A stretch of DNA of 44,888 nt from Microbacterium sp. CPCC 204701 (GTDB lineage: Bacteria > Actinomycetota > Actinomycetes > Actinomycetales > Microbacteriaceae): positions 1 through 44,888 of the forward strand of contig NZ_RRYE01000005.1 in assembly GCF_004010105.1 (NCBI RefSeq), written 5' to 3'. Every line of letters starts with the position of its first letter. The first letter of the stretch is position 1. A program made the translations under genes and the position numbers. Positions 35,296-44,655 of this stretch are shown here, in pieces. The notes beneath the pieces were generated by a model. That model did not search any database and was not told the origin of the DNA. It saw only the letters and a program-made list of their open reading frames with translations.

Positions 35296-35891
35296 GCGAC
35301 GCCCGGAGTGGCCGGCATGCGCAGCGGAATGAGGTCGCGGGGCGGCATCGGCGAGCCCCCGCGCACCACCACGATCGAGCGGAAGAGCTCCTCGACCTTG
35401 GCCGCGGCCTCGACGTCGCTCGTCGCTGCCCCGCCGATGACCCCGCGGAGGAACCAGCGGGGTCCGTCGACGCCGACGAAGCGCGCGAGACGCTTGCCCG
35501 CGGTGCCCTCGGGTCCCGCGACGACAGGCACCTCGGCGAGCAGCTCGGGCCCGAGGGGGCCCTCGCGCTCCTCGACGCGCCCGCCCTGCTGGCGGATCTG
35601 CTGGCGGATCTGCTCGCGCGTCTCATCCCACAGCCCCGCCGAGCGGGGCGCGGCGAACGGCTGCACCTGCAGCGTCGAGCCGGCGTAGTCGAGACCGACC
35701 GCGACGATGCGCTTGGTCTGCTCCTCGACCTCCAGGCGCAGGTTGAGCCCTTCGCGGGGCAGGATCTTGATGCCGCCGAGGTCGATGTACGGTCGGACCG
35801 GGTTCGCCTCGGACTCGTCGAAAGGGCCGTCGGTCCCGCGGTCCAGGGGCGCGACCTTGCGCGGTCCGTCGGCGGATGTGGGGTCGGTCAT
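35292..35891 (-). CDS. DUF3710 family protein
   Basis: A soluble protein of 199 residues that matches the actinobacterial DUF3710 family: an acidic, Asp/Pro-rich start, YIDLGGIKILPREGLNLRLEVEE, and GVDGPRWFLRGVIGG in the C-terminal half. Its function is unknown. Its ATG overlaps the dut stop codon by four bases and its own stop overlaps the DUF3159 start, so all three are translationally coupled. The same order is kept across many actinobacteria, as I recall. Confidence 0.9.
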   Translation of the reverse strand: MTDPTSADGPRKVAPLDRGTDGPFDESEANPVRPYIDLGGIKILPREGLNLRLEVEEQTKRIVAVGLDYAGSTLQVQPFAAPRSAGLWDETREQIRQQIRQQGGRVEEREGPLGPELLAEVPVVAGPEGTAGKRLARFVGVDGPRWFLRGVIGGAATSDVEAAAKVEELFRSIVVVRGGSPMPPRDLIPLRMPATPGVA

Positions 35892-36349
35892 GCGAGGACT
35901 CCGTCCTTGTTGTCCTTCTGGTAGCCGGTCGAGCCGAAGCCGCCCTCGCCCCGGGCACTGTCGGGGAGCGCCTCCACCGGGACGAAGCGGGCACGCGGCA
36001 CCGGCATGACGATGAGCTGGGCGATGCGATCTCCGACGGCGATGTCGTGCGCGTGCTCGGAGTCGGTGTTCAGCAGGATGACCTTGATCTCGCCGCGGTA
36101 GCCGGCGTCGACGGTCCCTGGCGCGTTCACGATCGTGATGCCGTGCTTGGCCGCCAGACCGCTGCGGGGGACGACGAAGGCGACGTAGCCCTCGGGCAGC
36201 GCGATCCGCACCCCGGTGCCCACCAGCGCACGCCGGCCGGGCTCGAGGCGCACCGCCTCCGCAGCGACGAGGTCGGCACCGGCATCCCCGGGGTGCGCGT
36301 ACACCGGAACGTCGGGGGCGATAATGGGGACGTCCACCGTTTCAGTCAC
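35888..36349 (-). CDS. dut: dUTP diphosphatase (dUTPase)
   Basis: A trimeric-type dUTPase of 153 residues that hydrolyses dUTP to dUMP and keeps uracil out of DNA. Motifs are in order: GDAGADLVA (motif 1), PRSGLAAKHG (motif 2), NAPGTVDAGYRGEIKVILLN (motif 3, catalytic Asp), DRIAQLIVMPV (motif 4) and RGEGGFGSTG (motif 5). The GTG at 36349 is preceded by TACCCT at 6 bases and has no ribosome-binding site, so the message is probably leaderless. It is divergent from the DUF3093 gene, only 12 bases away. Confidence 0.96.
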   Translation of the reverse strand: MTETVDVPIIAPDVPVYAHPGDAGADLVAAEAVRLEPGRRALVGTGVRIALPEGYVAFVVPRSGLAAKHGITIVNAPGTVDAGYRGEIKVILLNTDSEHAHDIAVGDRIAQLIVMPVPRARFVPVEALPDSARGEGGFGSTGYQKDNKDGVLA

Positions 36350-36355
36350 CCAACG

Positions 36356-36361
36356 AGGGTA
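36356..36361 (-). promoter_or_regulatory. Probable -10 box for leaderless dut
   Basis: On the minus strand TACCCT is followed by CGTTGG and then the dut GTG. It overlaps the ribosome-binding site of the divergent DUF3093 gene. Confidence 0.4.
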
Positions 36362-36865
36362 ATGCAGAAGACAGCGCGCAGTACCCGGGCGGCGAACGCC
36401 CGCGCACACGGCTATCGGGAGCGGCTCGGGCCCTCCCTGTGGATCCTCGTCGCGGCCGCGGTCGCCGCCCCGATGGCGGCCCTCGTGTTCACACCGGTGG
36501 ACGCGACCACCGCGCTGCTGATCGGAGCGGTCGTCGGCGTCCTCGTGATCGTGCTGCTGGTCGCTGCGGCGCCCGTCGTGGCCGTCCGCGACGCCGAGCT
36601 GCGAGCGGGTCCGGCGCACATCGACGTCCGCCACCTCGGCGACCCGGAGGTTCACGTGGGCGACGATGCGCGTCACGCGCGCGGAGCCGGACTCGACCCG
36701 CGATCATGGCATCTCATCAGGGGAGGCATCGACGGGATCGTCGTGATCCCGCTGACCGACCCCGACGATCCGACGACCGCGTGGGTGATCTCCTCGCGGA
36801 CGCCGGATCGGCTCGCTGCCGCGGTGCGGCGGGCTCAGGCTACGCGGAGCACTCCGAGCAGATAG
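36362..36865 (+). CDS. DUF3093 family membrane protein
   Basis: A protein of 167 residues with two adjacent hydrophobic helices (about 25-45 and 50-73) and a soluble C-terminal part ending in DDPTTAWVISSRTPDRLAAAVRRA. This is the DUF3093 pattern of actinobacteria, function unknown. ACGAGGGTA precedes the ATG. The last 26 bases overlap, tail to tail, with the DUF4193 gene on the other strand. Confidence 0.88.
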   Translation: MQKTARSTRAANARAHGYRERLGPSLWILVAAAVAAPMAALVFTPVDATTALLIGAVVGVLVIVLLVAAAPVVAVRDAELRAGPAHIDVRHLGDPEVHVGDDARHARGAGLDPRSWHLIRGGIDGIVVIPLTDPDDPTTAWVISSRTPDRLAAAVRRAQATRSTPSR

Positions 36866-37133
36866 GCCCGTCGGCGGTGTCGTGGTCGAGCTGCGAGCGG
36901 TGCTTCACGAGGAAGCAGTTCGAACAGGTGAACTCGTCCTCCTGAGGCGGCAGCACGACGACGTCGAGTTCGAGGTCCGACAGGTCGGCTCCCGGCAGCT
37001 CGAAGCCGGACGGGTTGTCGGCGTCCTCCACATCGACCGAGCCCGAGAGCTTGTCGGGAACGCGCTCCTTCAGAGCCTCGATCGACTCGCTGTCGTCCTC
37101 GGTCTTGCGGGGGGCGTCGTAATCGGTGGCCAT
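36840..37133 (-). CDS. DUF4193 family protein (zinc-ribbon-like)
   Basis: A small acidic protein of 97 residues. The C-terminal CSNC and CSEC pairs (about 70-95) form a likely four-Cys zinc site; the middle is rich in Asp and Glu. It matches the DUF4193 family that is nearly universal in actinobacteria and often highly expressed; its function is unknown. The ATG at 37133 begins MATDYDAPRK, the usual start of the family. It overlaps the DUF3093 3' end. Confidence 0.9.
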   Translation of the reverse strand: MATDYDAPRKTEDDSESIEALKERVPDKLSGSVDVEDADNPSGFELPGADLSDLELDVVVLPPQEDEFTCSNCFLVKHRSQLDHDTADGPICSECSA

Positions 37134-37267
37134 TCGTGAAGATCTCAACTTCCGGGTATCGCGGGTTGCGCTGCCGTTGCGGGCGGCGATAGTTTGCACG
37201 ACCGCATCCCGTTTGGCAAATGCGCGGGGACGGGCCTCGGTGTGCGCTCCCGTGAAACTCGCGGCAC

Positions 37268-37287
37268 GCGCCGGATATTCCCGGCGC
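37268..37287. other. Perfect hairpin in the sepH upstream region
   Basis: GCGCCGG and CCGGCGC are perfect arms around ATATTC, about 105 bases before sepH. It could be an operator or an RNA hairpin. The rest of the 259-base DUF4193-sepH intergenic region holds the two divergent promoters but no box that I would call. Confidence 0.35.
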
Positions 37288-37392
37288 ACGCGATCCGCTG
37301 TGACACCATGGGGCGCACAGGCAGGATCGACAGCCATGAGCCCGGCGGGACCCACGCAGCCGTGTGCCGGGCTGGAAAGCGGAGGCGTTCGC

Positions 37393-38430
37393 ATGGAACA
37401 GCTCAAGGTCATCGGCACCGAGGACGACAAGCTCATCCTGGCGACCGAGTCCGGAGACAGATTCGCGCTCGACGTCGACGACGTGCTGCGCGCCGAACTG
37501 CGCAGGGCGCGGCGGGAGCGCGACGGCGACGCTCAGGGTCCGCGTCCGAGTCCGCGCGAGATCCAGTCGCACATCCGTGCCGGACTGTCGGCACGGGAGG
37601 TCGCCGAGCTGCTCGGCACGCGGATCGAGGACGTCGTCAGGTTCGAAGGCCCGGTCCTCGCCGAGCGGGAGCATGTCGTCGGGCAGGCTCTCGCGGTGCC
37701 GGTGCTGCTGGGCGGCGAGTTCGACGGCGATGGGCACGCGACGTTCGGATCCGCCGTGCGCACGAAGCTCGCCGAGGCGGGCGCCATCGGCGAGCGGTGG
37801 ACGAGCTGGAAGGAGCCGACCGGCTGGATCGTCAAGCTCGAGTTCGCAGCGAACGAGGTGGACCACGATGCGCGATGGAGCTTCGACCCGCGCCGCTCCA
37901 CGCTCTCGCCGCTGAACAACGACGCCATCCAGCTGTCGCGTCAGGGCTCACTGCCCGAAGGCCTCATCCCCCGGCTCCGTGCGCTCGAGGTGGTCCCGGC
38001 CAAGGACGAGTCCCGCTTCGACAGCGGCGCGTTCGGCCCTCGGCGTCTGCCCGACGCCGACCTCGAGTCGCCCGATCTTCCCGCACCTTCCGCCCCGGCG
38101 GTGCAGCAGGCCGCGATCAAGCGTGCCGAGGAGCCGACCGTGACCTCGGCCGAGACCGCCGACCTGCTGGAGGCTCTGCGACGCCGACGGGGGCAGCGTG
38201 AGCCGCTGCCGGGTGCCGAGGAGGCAGCCGCGCCGCCTCGCGGGTCGGCGCCCGTGGCTCTGTTCGATGCCCTCGAGCCCGGGTACGACGACGCGCCTGC
38301 TGACGAGCAGCCTGAGCCGGCGGAGTACCCGCCGTCGTCCCCGGCGGTCGCCGAGGCCGGGCGCCGCAAGGGACGCACCTCGATGCCGTCGTGGGACGAG
38401 ATCGTCTTCGGCGCACGAACCGACGACTGA
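37393..38430 (+). CDS. sepH: Septation protein SepH (DUF3071)
   Basis: A protein of 345 residues. SepH binds FtsZ and promotes Z-ring assembly in Streptomyces and relatives. The N-terminal DUF3071 part (1-200) starts MEQLKVIGTEDDKLILATESGDRFALDVDD and has a helix-turn-helix-like segment SAREVAELLGTRIEDVVRFEGP (about 69-90). The rest is disordered and rich in Pro, Glu and Ala, ending in the conserved RTSMPSWDEIVFGARTDD tail. The ATG at 37393 has GGAGGC before it. It converges on the phosphodiesterase-like gene with 13 bases between and no terminator hairpin. Confidence 0.93.
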   Translation: MEQLKVIGTEDDKLILATESGDRFALDVDDVLRAELRRARRERDGDAQGPRPSPREIQSHIRAGLSAREVAELLGTRIEDVVRFEGPVLAEREHVVGQALAVPVLLGGEFDGDGHATFGSAVRTKLAEAGAIGERWTSWKEPTGWIVKLEFAANEVDHDARWSFDPRRSTLSPLNNDAIQLSRQGSLPEGLIPRLRALEVVPAKDESRFDSGAFGPRRLPDADLESPDLPAPSAPAVQQAAIKRAEEPTVTSAETADLLEALRRRRGQREPLPGAEEAAAPPRGSAPVALFDALEPGYDDAPADEQPEPAEYPPSSPAVAEAGRRKGRTSMPSWDEIVFGARTDD

Positions 38431-38443
38431 CCCCGCAGAGAGA

Positions 38444-39559
38444 TCAGGCGAACGCTCCGAGGCGGATCAGCGGGACGATCCGCTCTTCGTCGGTGAGCGA
38501 GCCGTGCTGACCGACCATCCTCTGCGGCGCCTTGTCTGAGAGCCGGTCGTCGTAGTACGCGATGCCTGCGCGCGGTGCGACGATGACGTCGCCGATCCGC
38601 CCGGCGACCTCGGGATCCACCACGCCCATGAGCCCCGACTCGACGACCTCGCGGCGCGACAGCACCCACGAGCGCGCGCCCTCCGCTTCGCGCCACTGCG
38701 CCAGTACCGCATCGGCCGCCCCTGGCGCGGTGTACACGTGCAGCATCCGCGGCTCGCCGCCGAGGAGGTGGACGCCGTCCAGGAGCGGGTCGCCGTCGGC
38801 GAGAAGCACGTGGCGGTGACGGGGGACATCGATCATGCCGTGATCGCTGGTCACGATGACACCGGTGCCGGGCGCGAGGGCCGACGACAGGGCGCGGGCC
38901 GCGGCATCCACGCGTTCCAGCACCGCCACCCATTCGTCCGACTCCCAGCCGCGCTTGTGGCCGATGCTGTCGAGATCGGGCGCGTAGAGGTACGTGAGGG
39001 ATCCCGGATGCCGCGCCGCGAGGTCGGCGGCGATGCGCACGCGTTCGTCGAGATCGTCGGAGCCGTGGAAGACGGCGTCGGCGAGGGTCACCGCCGTGAA
39101 GCCCGTGCCCTCGTACTCCCGGCGCGACACCGCGAAGAACGGCCGGCCGAGGGTCGCGGACAGGGGCTGCGCGCGCTGGAAGGACGGCGGCAGGCCGTCT
39201 GTCTCCCAGCCGCGGAGCTGGTTGATCACGTCGTCCGTCCCTGGCACGCGTGCCCGGTAGCCGACGATGCCGTGCTGACCCGGCATCACGCCGGTCAGCA
39301 GGCTCGTGAGGGCCGCCGCCGTCGTCGACGGGAATACCGTGCGCACGGCATCCCGCTTCGCACGCGCGTCCGCCAGGGAGCGCGCGTGCCCGGCCCGCGC
39401 CGACAGGTTGTGCGCGCCGAGGCCGTCCACGACCCACACGATCGCGCTCGTTGCGGGTGCGAGCCAGTCCGAGCGGCCATCGAGCGCCGCCGACATCTCG
39501 GGCACGACACGGGTGAGGCTCCGGGCCCGGGGCGGGTCCACGGGTAGGCTGAGGGACAT
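38444..39559 (-). CDS. Alkaline-phosphatase-superfamily nucleotide pyrophosphatase/phosphodiesterase
   Basis: A soluble protein of 371 residues of the NPP type. Metal ligands and nucleophile are visible: VVDGLG (Asp45), FPSTTAAAL (nucleophilic Thr79 or Thr80), YAPDLDSIGH (Asp and His), TSDHGMID (Asp-His), and a late His in GQHGSLTDEE. The family hydrolyses phosphodiesters such as nucleotide sugars or lipid headgroups; the substrate here is unknown. There is no signal peptide. It is divergent from parC with 67 bases between. The gene order sepH, this gene, parC is common in related genomes as far as I recall. Confidence 0.9.
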   Translation of the reverse strand: MSLSLPVDPPRARSLTRVVPEMSAALDGRSDWLAPATSAIVWVVDGLGAHNLSARAGHARSLADARAKRDAVRTVFPSTTAAALTSLLTGVMPGQHGIVGYRARVPGTDDVINQLRGWETDGLPPSFQRAQPLSATLGRPFFAVSRREYEGTGFTAVTLADAVFHGSDDLDERVRIAADLAARHPGSLTYLYAPDLDSIGHKRGWESDEWVAVLERVDAAARALSSALAPGTGVIVTSDHGMIDVPRHRHVLLADGDPLLDGVHLLGGEPRMLHVYTAPGAADAVLAQWREAEGARSWVLSRREVVESGLMGVVDPEVAGRIGDVIVAPRAGIAYYDDRLSDKAPQRMVGQHGSLTDEERIVPLIRLGAFA

Positions 39560-39626
39560 CGGGGCCAGTCTCGCATACCGCTGAACCGCCCCTCCGCTCC
39601 GCCGTCACCCGAGGCCTCACACGTCT

Positions 39627-42086
39627 ATGCCCGCTTCCCGCACCGACTCCGCACCCGCCGACCACGGTCGTATCGAAGATGTCGACGTCTCTTCCGAGAT
39701 GCAGACGTCGTTTCTCGAGTACGCCTACTCCGTCATCTATTCGCGGGCCCTTCCCGACGCGCGCGACGGGCTCAAACCGGTGCAGCGGCGCATCCTGTTC
39801 CAGATGTCCGATATGGGCCTGCGGCCCGACCGCGGCCACGTCAAGAGCGCCCGGGTCGTCGGCGAGGTCATGGGAAAGCTCCATCCCCATGGCGACGCGC
39901 CCATCTACGACGCCCTCGTGCGCCTCGCGCAGCCGTTCTCGCTGCGCGTGCCGCTGGTCGACGGCCATGGCAACTTCGGCTCGCTCGACGACGGCCCCGC
40001 CGCGCCCCGCTACACGGAGGCCCGGCTCGCGGCGGCAGCGCTCGCGCTCACCGAGAACCTCGACGAAGACGTCGTCGACTTCATCCCGAACTACGACGGC
40101 CAGTTCCAGCAGCCCGAGGTGCTGCCGGCGGCCTTCCCCAACCTGCTCGTCAACGGTACGGCGGGCATCGCGGTCGGCATGGCGACGAACATGGCGCCGC
40201 ACAACCTCATCGAGGTGGCCGGGGCGGCCACGCACCTGCTCGAGAACCCGGATGCCACCGTCGAAGAGCTCATGGAGTTCGTGCCGGGTCCCGATCTGCC
40301 CGGCGGCGGCATCATCGTCGGCCTCGACGGCATCAAGGACGCGTATGCGACCGGGCGCGGCAGCTTCCGCACACGCGCGAAGGTCTCGATCGAGTCGCTC
40401 GGCCCGCGCCGCACCGGCCTGGTCGTCACCGAGCTGCCGTACCTCGTGGGCCCTGAGCGGGTGATCGACAAGATCAAGGACGCCGTCAACGCGAAGAAGC
40501 TCCAGGGCATCTCCGACGTCACCGACCTCACCGACCGCCACAACGGGCTGCGCCTGGTGATCGGCATCAAGACGGGCTTCGATCCGCAGGCCGTCCTCGA
40601 CCACCTCTACCGGCTGACGCCTCTCGAGGACTCGTTCAGCATCAACAACGTCGCACTCGTCGAGGGGCAGCCGCAGACGCTCGGTCTCCGCGAGCTGCTG
40701 AGGGTCTACCTCGATCACCGCATCAGCGTCGTCACCCGCCGCAGCAGGCACCGCCTCAACCGGCGCAGGGAGCGTCTGCACCTGGTCGAGGGCCTCTTGA
40801 TCGCGATCCTCGACATCGACGAGGTCATCCAGGTCATCCGCACTTCCGACGACGGCGAGCAGGCGCGCGGCCGCCTCATCGACGTGTTCGACCTGTCGGA
40901 CGCCCAGGCGGAGTACATCCTCGAACTGCGCCTGCGGCGCCTCACGAAGTTCTCGCGCCTCGAGCTCGAGACCGAGCGCGACAGCCTCAAGGCCGAGATC
41001 GCCCAGCTCGAGGAGCTGCTGGCCAGCGACGTGCTCCTGCGCGCCCAGGTCGCGCGCGAGCTGGACGCCGCGGCAGAGGCGTTCGGGACACCTCGGCGGA
41101 CGCTGCTGATGAACGGTGGTCCGGTGGTGCCGCGGTCGCGTGCCGCCGCCGCAGCCGCGGACCTGCAGATCGCGGACGCCCCCTGCCGGGTGTTCCTTTC
41201 GGCGACCGGGCGCATGGTCCGTGCGGAGCTCACCGCCGATGCGCCGGGCGGGGGCATCGTGCCGCCCGCGCGGCGCTCCAAGCACGATGCGATCCGCTCG
41301 GCCGTCGATGCGACGACACGCGGCGATCTCGGAGCTGTCACGAGCGCGGGCCGCCTGGTGCGCTTGTCCCCCGTCGACCTTCCGTCGGTGCCGGGCAACT
41401 CGGTCCAGCTCGCCGCGGGCACCCGCGCCGACCAGTATCTCGGCCTCTCGGGCGGTGAGCACGTCGTGGCGCTGGTGCCGTTGACGGATGCCCCGCCGAT
41501 CGCCCTCGGAACCCTGGAGGGCGTCGTCAAGCGCGTCGCCGCCTCAGAGCTGGGCACAAAGCACGACATCGAGATCATCGCCCTCAAGGATGGCGACCGC
41601 GTGGTCGGCGCCGCCCCCGCCTCGGATGGTGCGGAACTCGTGTTCATCGCCAGCGACGCGCAGCTTCTCCGGTTCGACGCGTCGTCGGTGCGCCCGCAGG
41701 GGCGTTCGGCGGGCGGCATGGCCGGCATCCGCCTGAGCGAGGGTGCGCACGTCGTCTCGTTCGATGTCGTCGGGCCGTCGGAATTCGAGGCGGTGGTGGT
41801 CACGGTGGCCGGCTCGACGACCGCGATCCCCGGAACGGACGCGGGCAGCGCCAAGGTGTCGCTGTTCAGCGAGTTCCCGGCGAAGGGTCGTGCGACCGGC
41901 GGCGTGCGGGCTCAGCGGTTCCTGAAGGGCGAGGACGCCGTGACCGTCGCCTGGGTGGGCACCGAGCCGCGCGCTGTGGGTGCGGACGGCGCCACACGCA
42001 CCCTTCCGGCTTCGGGAGCCAAGCGCGACGCGTCGGGTACCGCTCTCGACGGCGTGATCGGCGCGATCGGCACCGGCGTCCGCTGA
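39627..42086 (+). CDS. parC: DNA topoisomerase IV subunit A
   Basis: A type IIA topoisomerase breakage-reunion subunit of 819 residues, which decatenates chromosomes together with ParE. Catalytic Tyr129 is in PRYTEARL. The quinolone region reads [12 protein letters not shown], with Ala91 where E. coli GyrA has Ser83. The C-terminal beta-pinwheel (about 500-815) has no canonical GyrA box (QRRGGKG); [10 protein letters not shown] stands at a similar place, which favours ParC over GyrA. The ATG lacks a clear ribosome-binding site. It converges on parE with 40 bases between. Confidence 0.88.
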   Translation: MPASRTDSAPADHGRIEDVDVSSEMQTSFLEYAYSVIYSRALPDARDGLKPVQRRILFQMSDMGLRPDRGHVKSARVVGEVMGKLHPHGDAPIYDALVRLAQPFSLRVPLVDGHGNFGSLDDGPAAPRYTEARLAAAALALTENLDEDVVDFIPNYDGQFQQPEVLPAAFPNLLVNGTAGIAVGMATNMAPHNLIEVAGAATHLLENPDATVEELMEFVPGPDLPGGGIIVGLDGIKDAYATGRGSFRTRAKVSIESLGPRRTGLVVTELPYLVGPERVIDKIKDAVNAKKLQGISDVTDLTDRHNGLRLVIGIKTGFDPQAVLDHLYRLTPLEDSFSINNVALVEGQPQTLGLRELLRVYLDHRISVVTRRSRHRLNRRRERLHLVEGLLIAILDIDEVIQVIRTSDDGEQARGRLIDVFDLSDAQAEYILELRLRRLTKFSRLELETERDSLKAEIAQLEELLASDVLLRAQVARELDAAAEAFGTPRRTLLMNGGPVVPRSRAAAAAADLQIADAPCRVFLSATGRMVRAELTADAPGGGIVPPARRSKHDAIRSAVDATTRGDLGAVTSAGRLVRLSPVDLPSVPGNSVQLAAGTRADQYLGLSGGEHVVALVPLTDAPPIALGTLEGVVKRVAASELGTKHDIEIIALKDGDRVVGAAPASDGAELVFIASDAQLLRFDASSVRPQGRSAGGMAGIRLSEGAHVVSFDVVGPSEFEAVVVTVAGSTTAIPGTDAGSAKVSLFSEFPAKGRATGGVRAQRFLKGEDAVTVAWVGTEPRAVGADGATRTLPASGAKRDASGTALDGVIGAIGTGVR

Positions 42087-42126
42087 CGTCGGGCCGGCCC
42101 CTCATTCGTGGGAAGCCGCGCCTGCG

Positions 42127-44214
42127 TCACGCGTCGATGCGCTCGCGTCCGAGGCGGTCGCTGGAGTCGATGATGAACTCCTTGCGAGGCGCGACGTCGT
42201 TCCCCATGAGCAGTTCGAAGACGGATGCCGCAGCCTCGGCATCCGTCATCCGCACGCGGCGGAGCGTGCGGCCGGCACGATCCATCGTCGTCGTCGCCAG
42301 CTGATCGGCGTCCATCTCGCCGAGGCCCTTGTACCGCTGGATCGGCTCCTGCCACCGCTTGCCGGCCTTGTTCAGCTTGGCGAGCAGACCGTGCAGCTCC
42401 TGCTCGGAGTAGGTGTAGATCGTCTCGTTCGGCTTGGAGCCCGGGTTCATGACGACCACCCGGTGCAGTGGCGGGACGGCGGCGAACACGCGGCCGTCCT
42501 CGATGAGGGGGCGCATGTAGCGGAAGAAGAGCGTCAGCAGCAGCGTGCGGATGTGGGCGCCGTCCACGTCGGCGTCGCTCATCAGGATGATCTTGCCGTA
42601 GCGTGCGGTATCGAGATCGAACGAGCGGCCCGAGCCTGCACCGATCACCTGGATGATGGCGGCGCACTCGGCATTCGAGAGCATGTCGCTGATCGACGCC
42701 TTCTGCACGTTGAGGATCTTGCCCCGAATCGGCAGCAGCGCCTGATACTCGCTGTTGCGCGCGAGCTTGGCCGTGCCGAGCGCCGAATCGCCCTCGACGA
42801 TGAACAGCTCCGACTCGGCCACGTCGCTCGATCGGCAGTCGGCGAGCTTGGCGGGCAGCGACGACGACTCGAGGGCGTTCTTGCGGCGCTGAGTCTCTTT
42901 GTGGGTGCGCGCCGAGATGCGCGCCTTCATCTCGGAGACGACCTTGTCGAGCAGAAGCGACGTTTGGGCCTTGTCGTCGCGCTTGGCCGAGGTGAAGCGA
43001 GCCGTCAGCTCGCGCGTGACGACGTTGGAGACGATCTGTCGCACCGCCGGCGTGCCGAGGACCTCTTTGGTCTGCCCTTCGAACTGCGGTTCGGCCAGTC
43101 GCACGGTGAGGACCGTGGTCAGGCCGGCGAGGATGTCGTCCTTCTCGAGCTTGTCGTTGCCGACCTTGAGGCGGCGGGCGTTCTGCTCGATCTGTGTGCG
43201 GAGCACCTTCATGAGCGCCTGCTCGAAGCCCTGCTGGTGGGTCCCGCCCTTCGGCGTGGCGATGATGTTGACGAACGAGCGCGATACGGTCTCGTACCCG
43301 GTCCCCCAGCGCACGGCGATGTCGACATGGCATTCGCGCTCGACCTCGGTGGGGATCATCGCTCCGGTCGCTTGCAGCACCGGCACCGTCTCGGTGAACG
43401 TGCCCGAGCCGGTGAGCCGCCACGTGTCGGTGACGGCGGCATCCGGAGCGAGGAACTCGGTGAACTCCGAGATCCCGCCGTCGAAGCGATAGCTCGTTTC
43501 GACCGGGGCCCCGGTGTCGGCGGTCGAGGCCGGACGTTCGTCGCGGATGACGATCTCGAGCCCGGGAACGAGGAACGCGGTCTGCCGCGCGCGCTGCTCG
43601 AGCTCCTGGAGGTTGAACGCGGCGTCCTTCGTGAAGATCTGACGGTCCGCCCAGTAGCGGATGCGTGTGCCGGTGACGCCCTTCGCTGCGCGACCCGCGA
43701 CGCGCAGCTCGCTGCGATCCTCGAACGGCGTGAAGGCCGAGTCGGGGCTGCCGTTCGCGAACACGCCCGGCTCGCCGCGGTGGAACGACATCGCCCACGT
43801 CTTGCCGCCGCGGTCGACCTCGACGTCGAGGCGTTCCGAAAGGGCGTTGACGACGGATGCGCCGACACCGTGCAGTCCGCCCGAAGCCGCGTAGGAGCCT
43901 CCGCCGAACTTGCCGCCCGCGTGCAGCTTGGTGAAGACGACCTCGACGCCCGAGAGCCCGGTGCGCGGCTCGATGTCGACCGGGATGCCGCGCGCGCGGT
44001 CGCGGACCTCGACGCTGCCGTCGGCGTGCAGCACGATGTCGATGCGGGATCCGTGGCCCCCGAGCGCCTCATCGACGGAGTTGTCGATGATTTCCCAGAG
44101 GCAGTGCATGAGGCCGCGGGAGTCGGTGGATCCGATGTACATGCCCGGGCGCTTGCGGACCGCCTCGAGTCCCTCGAGCACCTGGAGATGATGGGCGGAG
44201 TACTCGGCGGTCAC
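42127..44214 (-). CDS. parE: DNA topoisomerase IV subunit B
   Basis: A GHKL ATPase subunit of 695 residues. ATP-binding motifs are EIIDNSVDEALGG, RARGIPVD, and GGLHGVGASVVNALS. The Toprim motifs are IVEGDSALGTAKLARN, where GyrB usually has EGDSAGG, and MSDADVDGAHIRTLLLT. The C-terminus is IQRYKGLGEMDADQL, as in all type IIA B subunits. The EGDSALG version and the parC neighbour identify the topoisomerase IV type. The GTG at 44214 has GGGAG before it and starts the conserved AEYSAHHLQVLEGLEAVRKRPGMYIGST region; the frame extends 15 codons further upstream. Confidence 0.9.
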   Translation of the reverse strand: MTAEYSAHHLQVLEGLEAVRKRPGMYIGSTDSRGLMHCLWEIIDNSVDEALGGHGSRIDIVLHADGSVEVRDRARGIPVDIEPRTGLSGVEVVFTKLHAGGKFGGGSYAASGGLHGVGASVVNALSERLDVEVDRGGKTWAMSFHRGEPGVFANGSPDSAFTPFEDRSELRVAGRAAKGVTGTRIRYWADRQIFTKDAAFNLQELEQRARQTAFLVPGLEIVIRDERPASTADTGAPVETSYRFDGGISEFTEFLAPDAAVTDTWRLTGSGTFTETVPVLQATGAMIPTEVERECHVDIAVRWGTGYETVSRSFVNIIATPKGGTHQQGFEQALMKVLRTQIEQNARRLKVGNDKLEKDDILAGLTTVLTVRLAEPQFEGQTKEVLGTPAVRQIVSNVVTRELTARFTSAKRDDKAQTSLLLDKVVSEMKARISARTHKETQRRKNALESSSLPAKLADCRSSDVAESELFIVEGDSALGTAKLARNSEYQALLPIRGKILNVQKASISDMLSNAECAAIIQVIGAGSGRSFDLDTARYGKIILMSDADVDGAHIRTLLLTLFFRYMRPLIEDGRVFAAVPPLHRVVVMNPGSKPNETIYTYSEQELHGLLAKLNKAGKRWQEPIQRYKGLGEMDADQLATTTMDRAGRTLRRVRMTDAEAAASVFELLMGNDVAPRKEFIIDSSDRLGRERIDA

Positions 44215-44382
44215 AATCTCCCATCGTAATCGCGGGGTCGCCCGGTGCAGGGTCGACACGCTCCCCGACGGCGCGCGCTACGCGCTCAGCGAAATGTCCC
44301 CGGTTCGCGGCATTCTCGCATCCAGGCCGTGGTTGTATTTCATGACCGCAACGGAGTTCTACGCATACGAGGAGGGAACGAG

Positions 44383-44601
44383 ATGACCACGCTTTCGACA
44401 CCCACGGAGAACGCCACCGTCCTCGATTACCGCCTCACCGCGGTGGACCGGTGCGACTCGTGCGGGGCCCAGGCCTATATCGCGGCCGAGGTCAACGGCA
44501 GCGAACTGCTCTTCTGCGCGCACCACGGCCGCAAGTACGAAGAGAAGCTGCGCACCATCGCCACATCGTGGCACGACGAGACCGAGCGACTTCAGGCCTG
44601 A
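44383..44601 (+). CDS. Small DUF7455-like protein with Cys/His site
   Basis: A protein of 72 residues. RCDSCGAQAYIA and LFCAHHGRKYEEKL give a CxxC plus CxHH set that could hold zinc. The family is small, conserved in actinobacteria and of unknown function; DUF7455 is my best recollection of its name. GAGGAGGGAACGAG precedes the ATG and is a very strong ribosome-binding site. It is divergent from parE and converges on the probable alanine racemase gene, with a hairpin between. Confidence 0.85.
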   Translation: MTTLSTPTENATVLDYRLTAVDRCDSCGAQAYIAAEVNGSELLFCAHHGRKYEEKLRTIATSWHDETERLQA

Positions 44602-44612
44602 CTCCAGGCAGA

Positions 44613-44648
44613 GACGGCGCCCATCCGGTTCTTCCGGAGGGCGCCGTC
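44613..44648. terminator. Bidirectional terminator hairpin
   Basis: GACGGCGCCC pairs with GGGCGCCGTC, with an inner ATCCGG/TCCGGA stem around TTCT. It lies between the converging small-protein gene and the probable alr gene. Confidence 0.85.
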
Positions 44649-44655
44649 GCCGTTC

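Noticed and set aside
39627-42086. Calling this gene gyrA
   Set aside because: It lacks the GyrA box, sits next to a topoisomerase IV-type B subunit, and its Tyr-region context differs from actinobacterial GyrA. Some doubt remains without the rest of the genome.
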